Below, one piece after another: positions 1 to 10,517 of a stretch of 64,000 bases of DNA. The stretch comes from Gracilaria vermiculophylla (lineage: Eukaryota > Rhodophyta > Florideophyceae > Gracilariales > Gracilariaceae). The notes under the pieces are model-generated. The model had not been told where the DNA came from, made no database searches, and worked only from the letters and a program-made list of their open reading frames with translations. A program made the translations under genes and the position numbers. Location: assembly GCA_019155205.2 (NCBI GenBank), contig JAHNZQ020000016.1, positions 314,183-378,182 of the forward strand, written 5' to 3'. The first letter of the stretch is position 1, and each line of letters opens with the position of its first letter.

Positions 1-960
1 GCGGGACGACCTTCCTGACCCTTCTGCTCTTCTCCTTTGGAGGTGTACTGTCCTCCGAGCTGGAGCTGTTTACGGATTCGGAGTCTGAGCTTCCCTCCGA
101 ATCGGTGTCTCGCTTGCGTCTTTTCTCCCTCCGTTTCTTTCTTCTTCTTTCCTTGAGGTGGTCTGGGTTGCTGACGATACCCTCGATATCGCGATCCATA
201 CGAGGAGTATCCTGTCCATCTCTCCTTAGGTGGACTTCTTCGCGACCGGTATCCTGTCCTCCTCCGCGCGGTGTCAGGTCCAGACGGCGCATAGCAAGAT
301 TCCTGAGGTGGTCTCGTTTCCCTACGGCAGTATCCTTTCCTCCTCTGGCGTAAAGGGTGGCAGCATCCTTTCCTTCTCTGCCCGGGGTCACCTTAGGTGT
401 AGATAGAGGGAACCTCTCCTGTACGGAAGAATAACTTTGGAACGCCGCTGCTGGGAGCAGCTACACGGTTTGTGAGCGAACCTCCGCATGGATAAAATCT
501 GAGATCACCTCGAGGGAGGGGTCGGAAACCAGCAAAGCATCCAAAGCACGGTGAGCGCTCTCCGTTGCGATTTCCTCCACAAGGGCGTGGCGGCGTGCTC
601 CGAAGTGGGCTTCAACACCTGCAGGTATTCTTTCGACCAGCTCTCGTGAGAGCCAATCTGTAAGGCGCGGGGCCACGGACTCCAGAAGAGAGTTAGCCTT
701 CGGGTGTTCCCGTCCCTGTAGCTCCTGAGGTGGCGGCTGCGATGCCGTGTGCGGTTCTTCAACCTTCACATCGGCGTTCTCCAGAGGTGTCGCGGGGGAT
801 TCCGCTTGCCTCCGATCATGCATTCTCTTAAGGCTGTTCCTAAAACGCTCCACAGAGGAGCCAGGATTTCAAAGGAGACTTTCAGGGTCCTCCAGTGTGG
901 CGGCCATCTCCTGGGGAGCGCTGCGCGCGCTGCGCCCACCTACAGAGTCGGGTGCTTGAG
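1..960 (-). pseudogene. Gypsy gag fragment (Gyp-A copy 1)
   Basis: The minus strand keeps a readable stretch at 461-853 (130 residues, containing ERFRNSLKRMHDRRQA and a helical region rich in A, E, R and H). The same protein, in more broken form, is encoded at 43354-43819 (RLRNRLRRAHDRRQAK). The lower part, 1 to 430, encodes a charged Ser/Arg/Lys-rich segment corresponding to 42828-43361. No zinc knuckle is visible in the fragment. The gag assignment comes from position right behind the 5' LTR and from homology to the larger copy, not from a recognised domain. Confidence 0.6.
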
Positions 961-1159
961 GATCCTGTAGGTGGGTTTCCATTAGATTCTCTGAGGGGTC
1001 CATAAAGGAGTAGTTCGGGGGTGATTTTGTTCCACTTCCGAATCACCTTGAAGAAGAATTCCACTGTTGGGAGTTTATCGTTGCAAACTAGAAACACGGT
1101 TCTGCTGCGACTTGTGCGAATCCTTTAGGAAGTGTGACCTTCTAAGTCGGGAGACCAGT

Positions 1160-1711
1160 TGTGGTACTGTCAGCCCTCCTCTCGGGGTAGTAAAGCACAA
1201 TGTGCGTTAGGAGTTTTTGTTGCCTCCAAAGGCACATATTCCTTAAGGTGGTCTCCGGTATCCGCTGTCGCGAGCCGGGGGAATTATTTAAGGGATCCGC
1301 AAACACCAAGCGGAGGGGGAGGTTCACGGGGCGGACAATGCTCCTACTGGCACTGCTATGATGCGACCTGGGGATCGGTGGCTTAGAAACCTGCGTTGAT
1401 TGATATGAGACTCGAACCGGAAAAGTAGATGAAGACTCAAGGGTGGTTGTCTCTACTTCCCCAGAGGTGGAGCTCAACAGGCAGATTAAGTATCAAGCCG
1501 GGAGCCCGCCTCGGCAGGTCTCCCTACTGTACTAATTACCTGCCTAAAGTAACTAAAATAAATAATAATTCTACCGTGCGTCAAGGATACTGTAGCGCAC
1601 GTGGGCGGGATTATTCACCACGTGGCCCAGCTAATAAAATACGAGCCCTCCTTAGGAATATTATACCTTAAGGCCAAAGCACCCTATTTCCGTAGAAGCC
1701 ACTGTACTACA
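1160..1711 (-). repeat. 5' LTR of Gyp-A copy 1
   Basis: The plus strand begins TGTGGTACTGTCAGCC and ends CCACTGTACTACA, giving the TG...CA ends and short terminal inversion (TGTAGTA/TACTACA) typical of LTRs. Related copies are at 5367-5919, 25632-25757 (partial) and 35710-36262. In minus orientation U3 is at the right and U5 at the left. Confidence 0.8.
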
Positions 1712-1778
1712 AGATTGCCAAAGTGCTGTAAACGTCAGTGGAGATGCGTACTCGATGTCTTCATAATGCCGTTCCGAT
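1712..1778 (-). other. Displaced 3' end of the isoamylase gene (last codons, old stop codon, start of 3' UTR)
   Basis: If the Copia element 1779-7673 and one copy of its CCGAT duplication are removed, the isoamylase frame runs from 7677 straight into this segment. It reads three further codons (Thr-Ala-Leu) and then a TGA at 1761-1763. The remaining roughly 50 bases down to the Gyp-A LTR would be the original 3' UTR. This follows from simple joining of the two flanks; the uninterrupted allele was not observed. Confidence 0.7.
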
Positions 1779-1912
1779 TGAAAGGATTGTCCGCTTGACT
1801 CCGGAGAGTCGGGCGGGACGGAACTGCCGGCCGTTTCTTTATTATGCACTGTCGGGTGGAACGGGTGGATACTGTTGCCCGTTCCAGTGAGCGGCCAGCA
1901 TCTGGTCATTCA
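1779..1912 (-). repeat. 3' LTR of Cop-1
   Basis: This is the left copy of the 134-bp repeat, preceded by target duplication CCGAT at 1774-1778. In minus orientation it is the 3' LTR, with a short purine-rich stretch (GCAAGGGACGG) just before it as a possible polypurine tract. Confidence 0.9.
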
Positions 1913-2146
1913 CCGTCCCTTGCAAACATAATAAGTAAAGCATGTGTTGCATACAAACTACAATACTCAACGTAGCGTCTATCGTTAAAAACCTTTGCCG
2001 TGATAGAACCCTTTTGGGAGAAAACTCATGACATGAGGAAAACATATAGCGCTCAAAACAACTTAAAGACGAAAGGAAATACACAAAACAAAGATCTTTG
2101 AAACGCATAGCAATGGACAAAAACAAATATAGTTTGTACAAAAACC

Positions 2147-5100
2147 TTAAGCTGTCAAGCCGCAAAGCAAACGGTATTTTTCAATCTTATCAGCTTTCAA
2201 AGCTTTTTTCAACACATCGGCGGGTTGCAAACTCGTATCGATCTTATTCAATTGCGCAACGCCATTCTTCACCACTTCTTTGAAATGGTGGTACTTCAAT
2301 GCAGCATGTTTGTTCCTTTCAGAAGTCTTTGGCTTCTCAGCAAAAAAGACTGCTGTTGAGATATCGCAATACAATGCGATTGGGTACATCCTAGATTCAC
2401 ATTCACTCAGGACTTCATCTGTGCGTATTTTGAAGAACAATCTTCGCAGCCAAGTTAACTTCTTACAACAATAGGAGAGCGCAATGTACTCAGCTTCTCC
2501 TGACGAGAACGCAATCAACTTTTGCTTCTTAGTCGTCCACATGATCGGTGCTTCATTGAACTTGATCAATATGCCAGTCGTACACCTTCGTTTCTCACGA
2601 CAACCGGCCCAGTCTGCATCCTAATATGCTTCCATTGGCGTCGATACATCAGAGGAAAAGAACAAACACATACCCTTCGTACCCTTTAGGTACCTCATCA
2701 CTCTCTTGGCTAAACCCATATGCCTCATGCACGGGTCGTCAACCTGTCTTGCTAGCATTGAAGCTGCAATCATGATATCTGGACATGAAGAAACAGCCAG
2801 GTACATCAAATATCCTACCATCTTTCGGTAGCGACCGTGAAGCGCAGGCGACATACTCTTCTCATTGTCGCCACGACTGCTTCAGTCACATGGAGAGGGC
2901 AATGGCGTCCTAGCACAGTTAGAGTTGGAGAGACCATACTCTCTCAACATCTTATCAACATACCTCGATTGCTGGACCTTAATACAATTCCTACTCCGTT
3001 CAATTTCAAGCCCTACAATGGACTTTGCTTCACTTAGTAGTTTCACTTGAAACAATTTCTTCATCTCTTCTTTGAGTCCATGAGTAGAGAGACTGAATTA
3101 GACAACATCAATATATCATCTACAACCACAACTAGGGACAATGTTCCACTCGTAGATTTGTACATGTATAAGCGGCTGTCAGTAATAGACTGTTCGAAAC
3201 CATGTCCAAGTAATTCCTAGAGCAAGAGGGAGCCCCAAACTTGACCAGCCTGTCGTGCGGCGTAGATAGACTTCTTTTGTGGGCACACCTTTCCAGGGAT
3301 ATAGGATGAACCAGACGCATTCTGTTGTTGTTCCATAATAAGAGATTCCTCTAAGTCGCCATAGAGGTATGCGTTGCTGATGTCCATGGATTCCATAAGT
3401 AGTCCTTGTGCCGCTGCCTTGGCAATGGCAAACCGAATGGTTTACAGACGTGCCACAGGCGCGTAAAGATTATCCGGATCAAATTCTAGATATGGGCGTT
3501 GCATATCTCCACGAATAACGCAGCGGGCTTTGGGCAGAACGCTTGGCGGGTTGGTGCTAAGATGCTTTGCCAGAAAGGTCCAGAGGAACGGGAGAGGATT
3601 CATCCTTGGCTTCCTATCCACAAGTGCCCATGTTCCTCTATTTACTAGAGCGTTGTACTCTCTGTCAATGGCTTCGGCCCATTCAGGCATAGATCTAGCT
3701 TCCTCAAAATTCCTAGGGACCCTGTTGAAGTCGCCTAGATCTTTGGTGCGTGATTGAGTGACCATACAGAGAGCCAATGAGGCGTACAAATGCTCTTCGT
3801 CATCCTCTTCCATCTCCTTCTCGGCTTCATGCCGGTGAAGAGAAGAGAAATCGATGAGCTCGTTAGTGGAGGGAAGAGATTCCCTTGAAACCTGTAAGTC
3901 CCTTTGGCGACAGTGAATTTTTTTTCCCGAAAGACGGAACGAAGATCCGTAGTAGTGTACCCGGACTTTGCATTCCGACAAAGTGTCCGAGCACGGCTCG
4001 ATGGAGAAGTTTCTTGTTTGGGACAGTTTCAGATCGGTAGATAAACGCATGACCCTTTTGTCCGAATTTGAGGATGTTCGTGAAGTCCGGCCTATTTCCA
4101 AACCAAAGTGTGAATGGAACTTTCATTCCTACACGAGAATTGGGCAAATGGTTTCGTATGTAGTTTGCGTGTTAGATTGCTTCCTCTTAGAGAGTAGATG
4201 GGAGTTGAGAAGCATATAAGAGGGTGCGAGCCATCTTCCAAAAGTCTTGGATGATTTTCTCAGCATCCCTGTTGGATTGATGGGCGTATAATGGAATATA
4301 CTTTAACACCATTCCGTTTTCCAAAGTCTATTGGACGAAGTCGTCGGATTGGTTCTCACCCGCCCTGTCAAGGCGAACGCGGTAAACGCGGTTAGGCGTT
4401 ATTTAATTTTCCATGGGAGCCTTGTAACATCTAATGCATTCGAAGTATTGGGGCTTTGAGCTCAAGAAGAAAAGTGAGCAAGACCGTGTGTTATCGTCCA
4501 GAAGAACCTGAATATATTTAGATCCTTGTAGAGACGGAGGGTTGATAGGCCCTGTGAGGTCCGTGTGGGTGAGTTCCAAAGGACGTGAAGCAACCGATGT
4601 TGAAGTTAGAAGTGAGGCACGCTTGGTTTTAGCGTCCATGTATGGCGCACAGAAGATGTTTTCCACTTCTGGGGCAGATAGACGAGGTACTCCGTCGCAT
4701 TGTTACCCAGTGAGTAACAGCTTCTCCTTGCCAAGGTGTCCAAGTTTTTCGTGCCAGTCTTTGGCTGTGTTCCCCGGTGCGGAAAAAACTGCTTGTGCGT
4801 GTGGAGGTCCTCCAGGTGGTATAGGGCTCGGCAATGGGTAAAGCCAGTCCCTTGGTGTATAGCGGTAAAGCTCTTGGCCGTTAGTTGGGTCTTTGGTTAC
4901 AAACCCTGGGCCATGCGAGCCATTTGAGAATTTCACTTGTGTGTGCTTCGTTAGCACCGATAAAGAGATTAAGTTAGAGTCAAAGGAGGGCGTGTGCTTG
5001 GCCGGAAGTATTATTCCGTTTCCTAGGGGTAGTTTAATTGTGCCTTCTCCGATGATCTCTGATATCTGGTAACAAGTTCGAACAGTTCAACTTGCGATGG

Positions 5101-5366
5101 ATCGGTAACCCGAGAATAGGTGTTTGTCTCTAACAAAGAAATGTGTTGCACCGGAGTCCAACCAGGTGTTGTCGTTTTTTTTGTGCGAAAGCTTGGAACG
5201 GGCTATTGCAACGAAGCCTCGTGGTGTACCATCTTCACAGTCGTTGTTGCCGCGGTTGTTGTTGTTCCGCTGGTTACGGTTTTTACAACTGTGATTAGAA
5301 CCACTTTGTGAGTCCCAATTCCTATTGCAAGAGTTCTTGCGATTTTGACCTCTTCCTCTTGAACGA
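2147..5366 (-). pseudogene. Cop-1 pol (protease, integrase, reverse transcriptase, RNase H), broken
   Basis: Domains are readable in pieces on the minus strand. The protease has the Copia motif WLDSGATHFF near 5150. A GAG-pre-integrase DWHEKLGHLGKEKLLL lies near 4740. The integrase core has HTDLTGP near 4560, and its C-terminal part lies near 4100. The RT start covers about 3440-3720, with more RT near 2900-3060 (KSIVGLEIERSRNCIK). The RT end/connection lies near 2630-2850 (KMVGYLMYLAVSSCPDI), and RNase H at 2147-2569 has SSGEAEYIAL and the ADVLKKALK tail. Fragments fall in different frames separated by stops, so no functional polyprotein can be made. Confidence 0.9.
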
Positions 5367-5919
5367 TGTAGTACTGTCAGCCCTCCTGTCAATGTAGTAA
5401 AGCACAACGTCCGTTAGGAGTTTTTGTTGACTCCAAAGGTGCGTGTTCCTAAAGGTGGTCTCCGGTATCCACTGTCGCGAGCCGGAGAAATTCTGAAAGG
5501 GATCCGCAAACACCAAGCGGAAGGGGAGGTTCACTGGGCGGACAATGCTCCTACAGGCGCTGCTATAATGCGACCTGGGGATCGGCGGCTTAGAAACCTG
5601 CGTAGGTCGACAAGATACTCCAACCGGAAAAGTAGAAGAAGACTCAAGGGTGCTTGTCTTTACTTCCCCAGAGGTGGAGCTCAACCGGCAGCTTAAATAT
5701 CAAGCCGGGAGCCCGCCTCGGCAGGTCTCGCTACTGTGCTAATTACCTGCATAAAATACGTAAAATAAATAATGAATTCTACCGTGCCTCAAGGATACTG
5801 TAGCGCACGCGGGCGACATTATGCACCACGTGGCCCAGCCAATAAATAGTGAACCCTCCTTAGGAATATTATACCTGAAGGCCAAACCACCATTTTTCCG
5901 TAGGAGCCACTGTACTACA
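5367..5919 (-). repeat. Solo LTR of Gyp-A inserted in Cop-1 gag
   Basis: This 553-bp block begins TGTAGTACTGTCAGCC and ends CCACTGTACTACA. It is flanked on both sides by the 5-bp duplication AACGA (5362-5366 and 5920-5924). It matches the LTRs at 1160-1711 and 35710-36262. A single LTR with an intact target duplication is the usual product of LTR-LTR recombination, and it dates this insertion after Cop-1. Confidence 0.93.
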
Positions 5920-6733
5920 AACGACTACCATGTTGGTTGGATGTCTGCTTCTTATTGTTGTTCTTGTTGCGAGACCAACATTCAAAGCGAATGTGGCCAA
6001 TTCGTCTGCAGTTCCAGCATTCGAGACCCTTTTTGTTTTTCCGTGAACGTGGTTTCCGGTTTCTACCTGACTTTTGTGCAGCAGGGTAGGGATATGTGTG
6101 ATCCTTCTTCGCATCAGTAGGCTTTGATTGCGAAGCCGTTGACCGATATGTTCGGCGGTCCATTTCGGAACGTAGCAAGGAGACAACTTGATCGTACGCC
6201 ATGTTGTTCGCGTCCTCCATTAATGTAATTGCCCTAAGGGAGTCCGTTAATGTTCGCAATAGAGTTGCGGTTCGCTCGTGGTCGGTTAACGGATTACCAA
6301 GTCTGGCCAATTCGAGGAACGTAGTTTTCATTTCCAGGAGGTGTTTAAGGATATCATCAGCATCCTTGAATAGAAATGTCTTCAACTTCTGTCTCAAGTT
6401 CATTTTGGACTGAATGTTATCCTTCTTGTATGTAGCCTCAAGCTTAGTCCATACCTTCAGGGCGAAAAAAGACTCACGTTCAAGTAGTTCCGAGACAGCG
6501 ACGATAGGTCGGATGCCAAGCTTTTGCACAATAGCTGATCGTGCCTTACGGTCGGCATCATCTCAATGTCGGCGAACTTGTGCGGTACCATACTCTGGCC
6601 GAGGTTCGGTCAGAACGAAAAAGGATTGCAAGGAATGCATGTAGTCACGGATATAGATACGCCAAGTAGAGTGGTCGGCGGCACCTTTGAGCCGAGGGAT
6701 GCGTTTCGACTCGTGCTCGTCAGCTCCTTCCAT
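5920..6733 (-). pseudogene. Cop-1 gag with zinc knuckle
   Basis: The reading starts at an ATG at 6731-6733 (MEGADEHESKRIPRLKG). It runs as a UBN2-type Copia gag through LEATYKKDNIQSKMNLRQKL to a CCHC zinc knuckle (CWNCRRIGHIRFEC) near 5990. There is one in-frame TGA at about 6563-6565. The solo LTR cuts the frame at 5920, and the Asn/Arg-rich tail resumes at 5366 before the protease. The product would coat the element RNA in cytoplasmic particles; this copy cannot make it. Confidence 0.85.
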
Positions 6734-7539
6734 CGCGGAGTATACTCAACGCGAGAGGGGTTCGACAGGTGATAAAGTTCTTTGCCAGTCTCTCACTGGT
6801 CAAAGGAGCCTTCTTCTTCGCCAACTTCTTCAATAAATAATACTACAGGCCTAAGAGGTGCGCAGTGGTTAGATGCATTCGGATACTACACACTAGGCGG
6901 CAGGAACAACCCTTACTTCAGTGTCGTTTTCTTATAGCAAATCACACCTTGGGCCTGGAGTAGATCCCTTCCTCAGGGGCCCGTGTAGGGATGCCGGTGC
7001 AATTTCACCACCGAGAAACCACAACACACTACGCAGTCTTTTCGTAGGTGAGGCGGGACTTTCTTCTCCAACTGCAGGAACGTTAGCAGTGGAGGCATGT
7101 TGTCGGGTCATCGCGCGGGGTGCGCGTAGGCAAAGCTGAAACGTGCGCGACGGTAGTTGGCGGCGGCACGGTCCGAGTGGTCGTGGTAATCCAAAGATGC
7201 AGAGTAGCGTCGGGTGCAGTGGAGTTGCAGATCGCTTTAGTGCGACGCGTGAGCGGCGGTGCAGCACGCACGAGTTTGCGGCGGCGGAATGTCCAAAGCG
7301 CGGTGGCGGCACACGGTGCTTGCAGTGGTGAGTGCGCGGCGACGGTGCGGGAACGCGAGTGAAACGATCGCGGCGGCGGTGGTTGCAACGCGCGGAGTGG
7401 TGCTGTCGCCGCGGAAGAGGCGTCGGTAGGCGCGCGCGGTGGTGAAGTGAATGCAATGTGACGAGGGTGTGCGCACAGCGGTGTTGCCGTCGAAAAAGGG
7501 GTGGGGTGCGGTCGGAGGAGACCGGTAGCGATGCTACTA
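6734..7539 (-). other. Cop-1 5' leader, GC-rich
   Basis: This is the stretch between the 5' LTR and the gag start codon. The half next to the LTR (about 6930-7540) is GC-rich with many GCG/CGC runs and shows long open frames on both strands, which is expected from composition alone. No recognised domain is seen. A tRNA primer-binding site beginning TGG directly behind the LTR is not evident. Confidence 0.5.
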
Positions 7540-7673
7540 TGAAAGGATTGTCCGCTTGACTCCGGAGAGTCGGGCGGGACGGAACTGCAGGCCGTTTCTT
7601 TATTTTGCACTGTCGGGTGGAACGGGTGGATACTGTTGCCCGTTCCAGTGAGCGGCCAGCATCTGGTCATTCA
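7540..7673 (-). repeat. 5' LTR of Cop-1
   Basis: This is the right copy of the 134-bp repeat, differing from 1779-1912 at two positions and followed by CCGAT at 7674-7678. Its outermost bases supply the current last codons and stop codon of the isoamylase gene on the same strand. Confidence 0.92.
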
Positions 7674-9862
7674 CCGATAGCGAGAACTGCCGACTGCCCA
7701 CCCATGTCAAGGATTCTGTTGTTTCCAAGCACGTACTGATGAAAATCACCTTCGGGTTTTGTTTGCCAACGGAAAGTATCCAGGATAACAACCCATTCTG
7801 TCACGCCAAAGTCCGGCAGCTTTACTCTAACTTCATTGGAACCATTGTAAAAGCTAACATAGAGCCATTTTTCACCGGCATTGCTGCTCCATAAGTCTCT
7901 TGTTTTCACAGCAAATGCAACATAACGTTCCTCTCGACCAGTCTTCTCTCTGCCTCTCATATCTAACCATTTTGCTTGGTTCATAAAGTCTCCATTCGTT
8001 AGATCTTCAAAACGCTTTCTGATTAAAAAAGCTTTCCGACAAAACCAAACCAGACCGGCCCAAGATCCCCACTCACTGCTGGCTGCTTTTGCGTCTCGTA
8101 CATCAGATTCTGGAATTCTCAAAGCGAACCGCTGCGGGTCATTCCATGTATTATTAAAGCCATCTTTTGTCGCCCCGATTTCATCTCCTTGTTGAATCAT
8201 TGGTATGCCCCGTGATACAGCCAATGCAAGTATAAAGTTTCGGAGTCGCCGTGCTCGCATATCCAAAATTCTTTCATCGCTGACATGACCCTCACTGCCG
8301 CAATTGAAGCATACTTCATCGTATCCATCGTCGTTCTTCCTCCTTTTAAAGCTTACTACGTCAGCCATGCACATTCCATCGTGACATGAGACAAAGTTAA
8401 CGCTGTGAAATGCCGGCCCGGCATCGCTGCGTCGAGAAAAGATTTGAGGTGATCCTCGAATGCCTTCTCGGAAGCTTTTCCAAGCATCGCGTTTGCCCAT
8501 GATATATCGTCGAGTGTCATCTCTCCATTTGGCATTCCATTCACAGTAGCGCTCGCCCTGCGGAAAGCCGTGTTTCGAACCCAAAAGGAAGTTTGGTGAT
8601 CCAATCTGATCTCCAGCATCCCATCCTTCAACGATGAACTTTTTGTCTTTCAACACTGGATCTTTAACCATTTTCTCAATTATCTGTGGTTTGGTTATTG
8701 GGGTTCCGTTTTCGTCTCGACAAAGAATACCCGCGGCATCTATCCTAAATCCGTCGATGTGATACTCTGTTGCCCACCAACGAAGACTGTCCATGACAAG
8801 CTCTTGCATCATTGGACGAGCAGTGGCCAGGGTGTTTCCACATCCAGAAATATTGCTATGCTCAAACCCATGGTGATGCTGCTTGCCAATGTAGTAAGAA
8901 GACTGAGTTTTCAAGAAATGAAATGCACAGGAAGAGTTGGCAGTGTGATTGTAAACGACATCGAGATAGCACTCTATGCCGGCGGAATGCAATGCTTTGA
9001 CCAGCTTTTTCAACCCGACGGGGCCACCACAAACGCTCTGCTCTGAGTATCTATTCATTGGCGAAAACCAGGAATACGGACTGTAACCCCAAAAGTTACC
9101 AGGCCTTTGACCCACTTGCATACCTTTTCTGTCCAATAAAGCGTAATCACCAGTCATTGCGTCCACTTCAAGTTCATTGAATTCAAAAATAGGCATGAGT
9201 TGTAACGCCGTGATTCCCAGCCATTTCAGATACGGTATTCTTTTTATTGCGCTTTCAAAAGTCCCTTCCCTACTCAGAGCGCGAACATGTGCTTCGTAAA
9301 TAAACACGTCCCCGTATCTCAACTTGGGTGACTTTTCATCGCCCCATTCAAAGTTGTGAGCCGCTATCGGGGCCGTGAATCGTGTTGGTCGGAACGAATG
9401 CTGAACGCCAATAGAATTAAGGGAAGGGAAAGAGCGTATAAACGCTCTGACGCTTTCCCCCGCAGTCTTCTCTTTCGTCGAATAATGCTCGCCCTCCAGT
9501 CTCATCCACATAGGAGAACCGCGCGACTCGACCCAGCGGGCATAAGGATCACTCAGCAAACGAGAAGTGCCATGGGAGGTGGGAACGGCAATTGCATATG
9601 AACAATCGTACGGAACCCCCTGAAGCTCAATGTGCCACACATCCCCTGTTTTATGGCGAAACGGATAACATTCTAAGAAGTCTCGGGTGACTTGGTCGCC
9701 ATCAATTTCAGGAAAGAGACATATGTTCAACTCCGCTACTTTGGCATGGACAGCGACGTTCACAGTCAGCAAGAGTGGTGTCTGGCCGGAATGACGCTCG
9801 ACAGATATAACAGTGGGTCCTAAAGGAAGGGGCTTTCCACGGCCAACCTTAACATGCACCAT
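7667..9862 (-). CDS. Isoamylase-type starch/glycogen debranching enzyme (GH13)
   Basis: A 731-residue single-exon frame hydrolyses alpha-1,6 branch points of storage glucan; in red algae floridean starch is made in the cytosol, and no transit peptide is visible. An N-terminal CBM48-like sandwich (about 1-190) is followed by the TIM barrel. The four GH13 regions are present: DVVYNHT (~300), DGFRIDAAG with the nucleophile Asp (~370), IVEGWD with the acid/base Glu (~412) and SCHDG with the stabilising Asp (~492). All catalytic residues are kept, so it is not an inactive ISA2-like subunit. The start is the first in-frame ATG after a TAA at about 9913; a GTACGT...CAG tract upstream could hide a 5' intron. 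The final Glu and TGA come from the LTR of Cop-1: the ancestral end would have been Thr-Ala-Leu-stop. The gene is head-to-head with FtsH. Confidence 0.93.
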   Translation of the reverse strand: MVHVKVGRGKPLPLGPTVISVERHSGQTPLLLTVNVAVHAKVAELNICLFPEIDGDQVTRDFLECYPFRHKTGDVWHIELQGVPYDCSYAIAVPTSHGTSRLLSDPYARWVESRGSPMWMRLEGEHYSTKEKTAGESVRAFIRSFPSLNSIGVQHSFRPTRFTAPIAAHNFEWGDEKSPKLRYGDVFIYEAHVRALSREGTFESAIKRIPYLKWLGITALQLMPIFEFNELEVDAMTGDYALLDRKGMQVGQRPGNFWGYSPYSWFSPMNRYSEQSVCGGPVGLKKLVKALHSAGIECYLDVVYNHTANSSCAFHFLKTQSSYYIGKQHHHGFEHSNISGCGNTLATARPMMQELVMDSLRWWATEYHIDGFRIDAAGILCRDENGTPITKPQIIEKMVKDPVLKDKKFIVEGWDAGDQIGSPNFLLGSKHGFPQGERYCEWNAKWRDDTRRYIMGKRDAWKSFREGIRGSPQIFSRRSDAGPAFHSVNFVSCHDGMCMADVVSFKRRKNDDGYDEVCFNCGSEGHVSDERILDMRARRLRNFILALAVSRGIPMIQQGDEIGATKDGFNNTWNDPQRFALRIPESDVRDAKAASSEWGSWAGLVWFCRKAFLIRKRFEDLTNGDFMNQAKWLDMRGREKTGREERYVAFAVKTRDLWSSNAGEKWLYVSFYNGSNEVRVKLPDFGVTEWVVILDTFRWQTKPEGDFHQYVLGNNRILDMGGQSAVLAIGE

Positions 9863-10517
9863 GACATAGACACCAAGGATGACTACAATCTGTCGGAAAC
9901 AGTTGAACAGGGGGAAGGGTTAATGAGATCATCAACGGATTTGCGCTCAACGTACTTCATTCCACATGCGATGATTCTGTGTGCATATTGTAACGGATCT
10001 GAAGTAGCTGTAGAGAGCTCTTTGAAAGTGAACACGTCGGGTAAACGAGTCTGTGAATGTTTTCTGGACAGCACGGTGCATATGCATTATGCGAAGAACC
10101 GGGGGCATGCTGCCTCACCAGTGCCGAAATTTTGGTGGAACGCCAATAAAATTGAACTCTTCGAAAGATATTTGGGAAAACAGACTTGCCAAGGTTCCCA
10201 GAGCACGCCCACATCACAGCCCTTCTGCGGCTGTGTTTGCATCGGAGATGCGCCGCACATCCACACAGGGCCCAACGTTGCACCGCGGTCAATCTGTAAC
10301 AAAATCATTCGGCTACATTCTGCACCCAGCCCCCACCACATCGCCTACTACTCGTATTGGCACAGTTTTTCAATATCTAGTGCACAAGTCTAAAGTGAAT
10401 CTCCGCGCAAAGCTCTCTGTGTTACTTGTAGCCTCGACCCACGTTCTATCAGTCTGTCTCATCTCCTAGCAACTGTCGGCGACGTCCATCGTGCATCCAA
10501 GGCAAACGTCCCTCACC
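9863..10517. promoter_or_regulatory. Shared 5' region between isoamylase and FtsH
   Basis: About 650 bases separate the two divergent start codons. No conserved protein is recognised on either strand. On the minus strand, GTACGT near 9945 is followed by CATTAAC, a pyrimidine run and CAG just before 9895. This resembles the introns found in TAF12 and could be a 5' leader intron of the isoamylase transcript. No TATA-like element was confidently placed. Confidence 0.4.

Larger units (their letters stand above)
1..1711 (-). mobile_element. Ty3/Gypsy element Gyp-A, 5' part (5' LTR plus gag), cut by the window edge
   Basis: Positions 1 to about 950 align clearly with 42868-43790, where the same sequence is the gag end of a larger minus-strand Gypsy element. 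The 552-bp block at 1160-1711 matches the LTRs at 5367-5919 and 35710-36262. In minus orientation the LTR is followed directly by a candidate primer-binding site beginning TGGTCTCCCGAC (just left of 1160), so this is the 5' LTR and leader. The rest of the element lies outside the window. It stops only 67 bases from the Copia target site, in what was probably the 3' flank of the isoamylase gene. No target duplication can be tested because the other end is missing. Confidence 0.75.
1779..7673 (-). mobile_element. Ty1/Copia retrotransposon Cop-1, complete but decayed
   Basis: Two 134-bp direct repeats (1779-1912 and 7540-7673), each TGAAAGG...TCATTCA, differ at only two positions and are flanked by the 5-bp target duplication CCGAT (1774-1778 and 7674-7678). 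Between them the minus strand reads gag, aspartic protease, GAG-pre-integrase, integrase, reverse transcriptase and RNase H in Copia order, with many stops and frameshifts. A solo Gyp-A LTR is nested at 5367-5919. Without it the element would be about 5.3 kb. Near-identical LTRs beside a badly broken coding part suggest either recent gene conversion of the LTRs or insertion of an already defective copy. Confidence 0.93.

Noticed and set aside
1160..5919. Reading the repeats at 1160-1711 and 5367-5919 as protein-coding paralogs
   Set aside because: They show open frames, but TG...CA ends, a 5-bp target duplication and adjacent primer site/polypurine tract identify them as LTRs.
6932..7670. Long Arg/Pro/His-rich frames on both strands in the Cop-1 leader
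   Set aside because: GC-rich sequence gives open frames by chance; composition is not protein-like and no domain is seen.
9854..10393. Open frame of about 180 codons on the plus strand between isoamylase and FtsH
   Set aside because: No recognisable motif, overlaps the isoamylase start in antisense, and lies in a shared promoter region.
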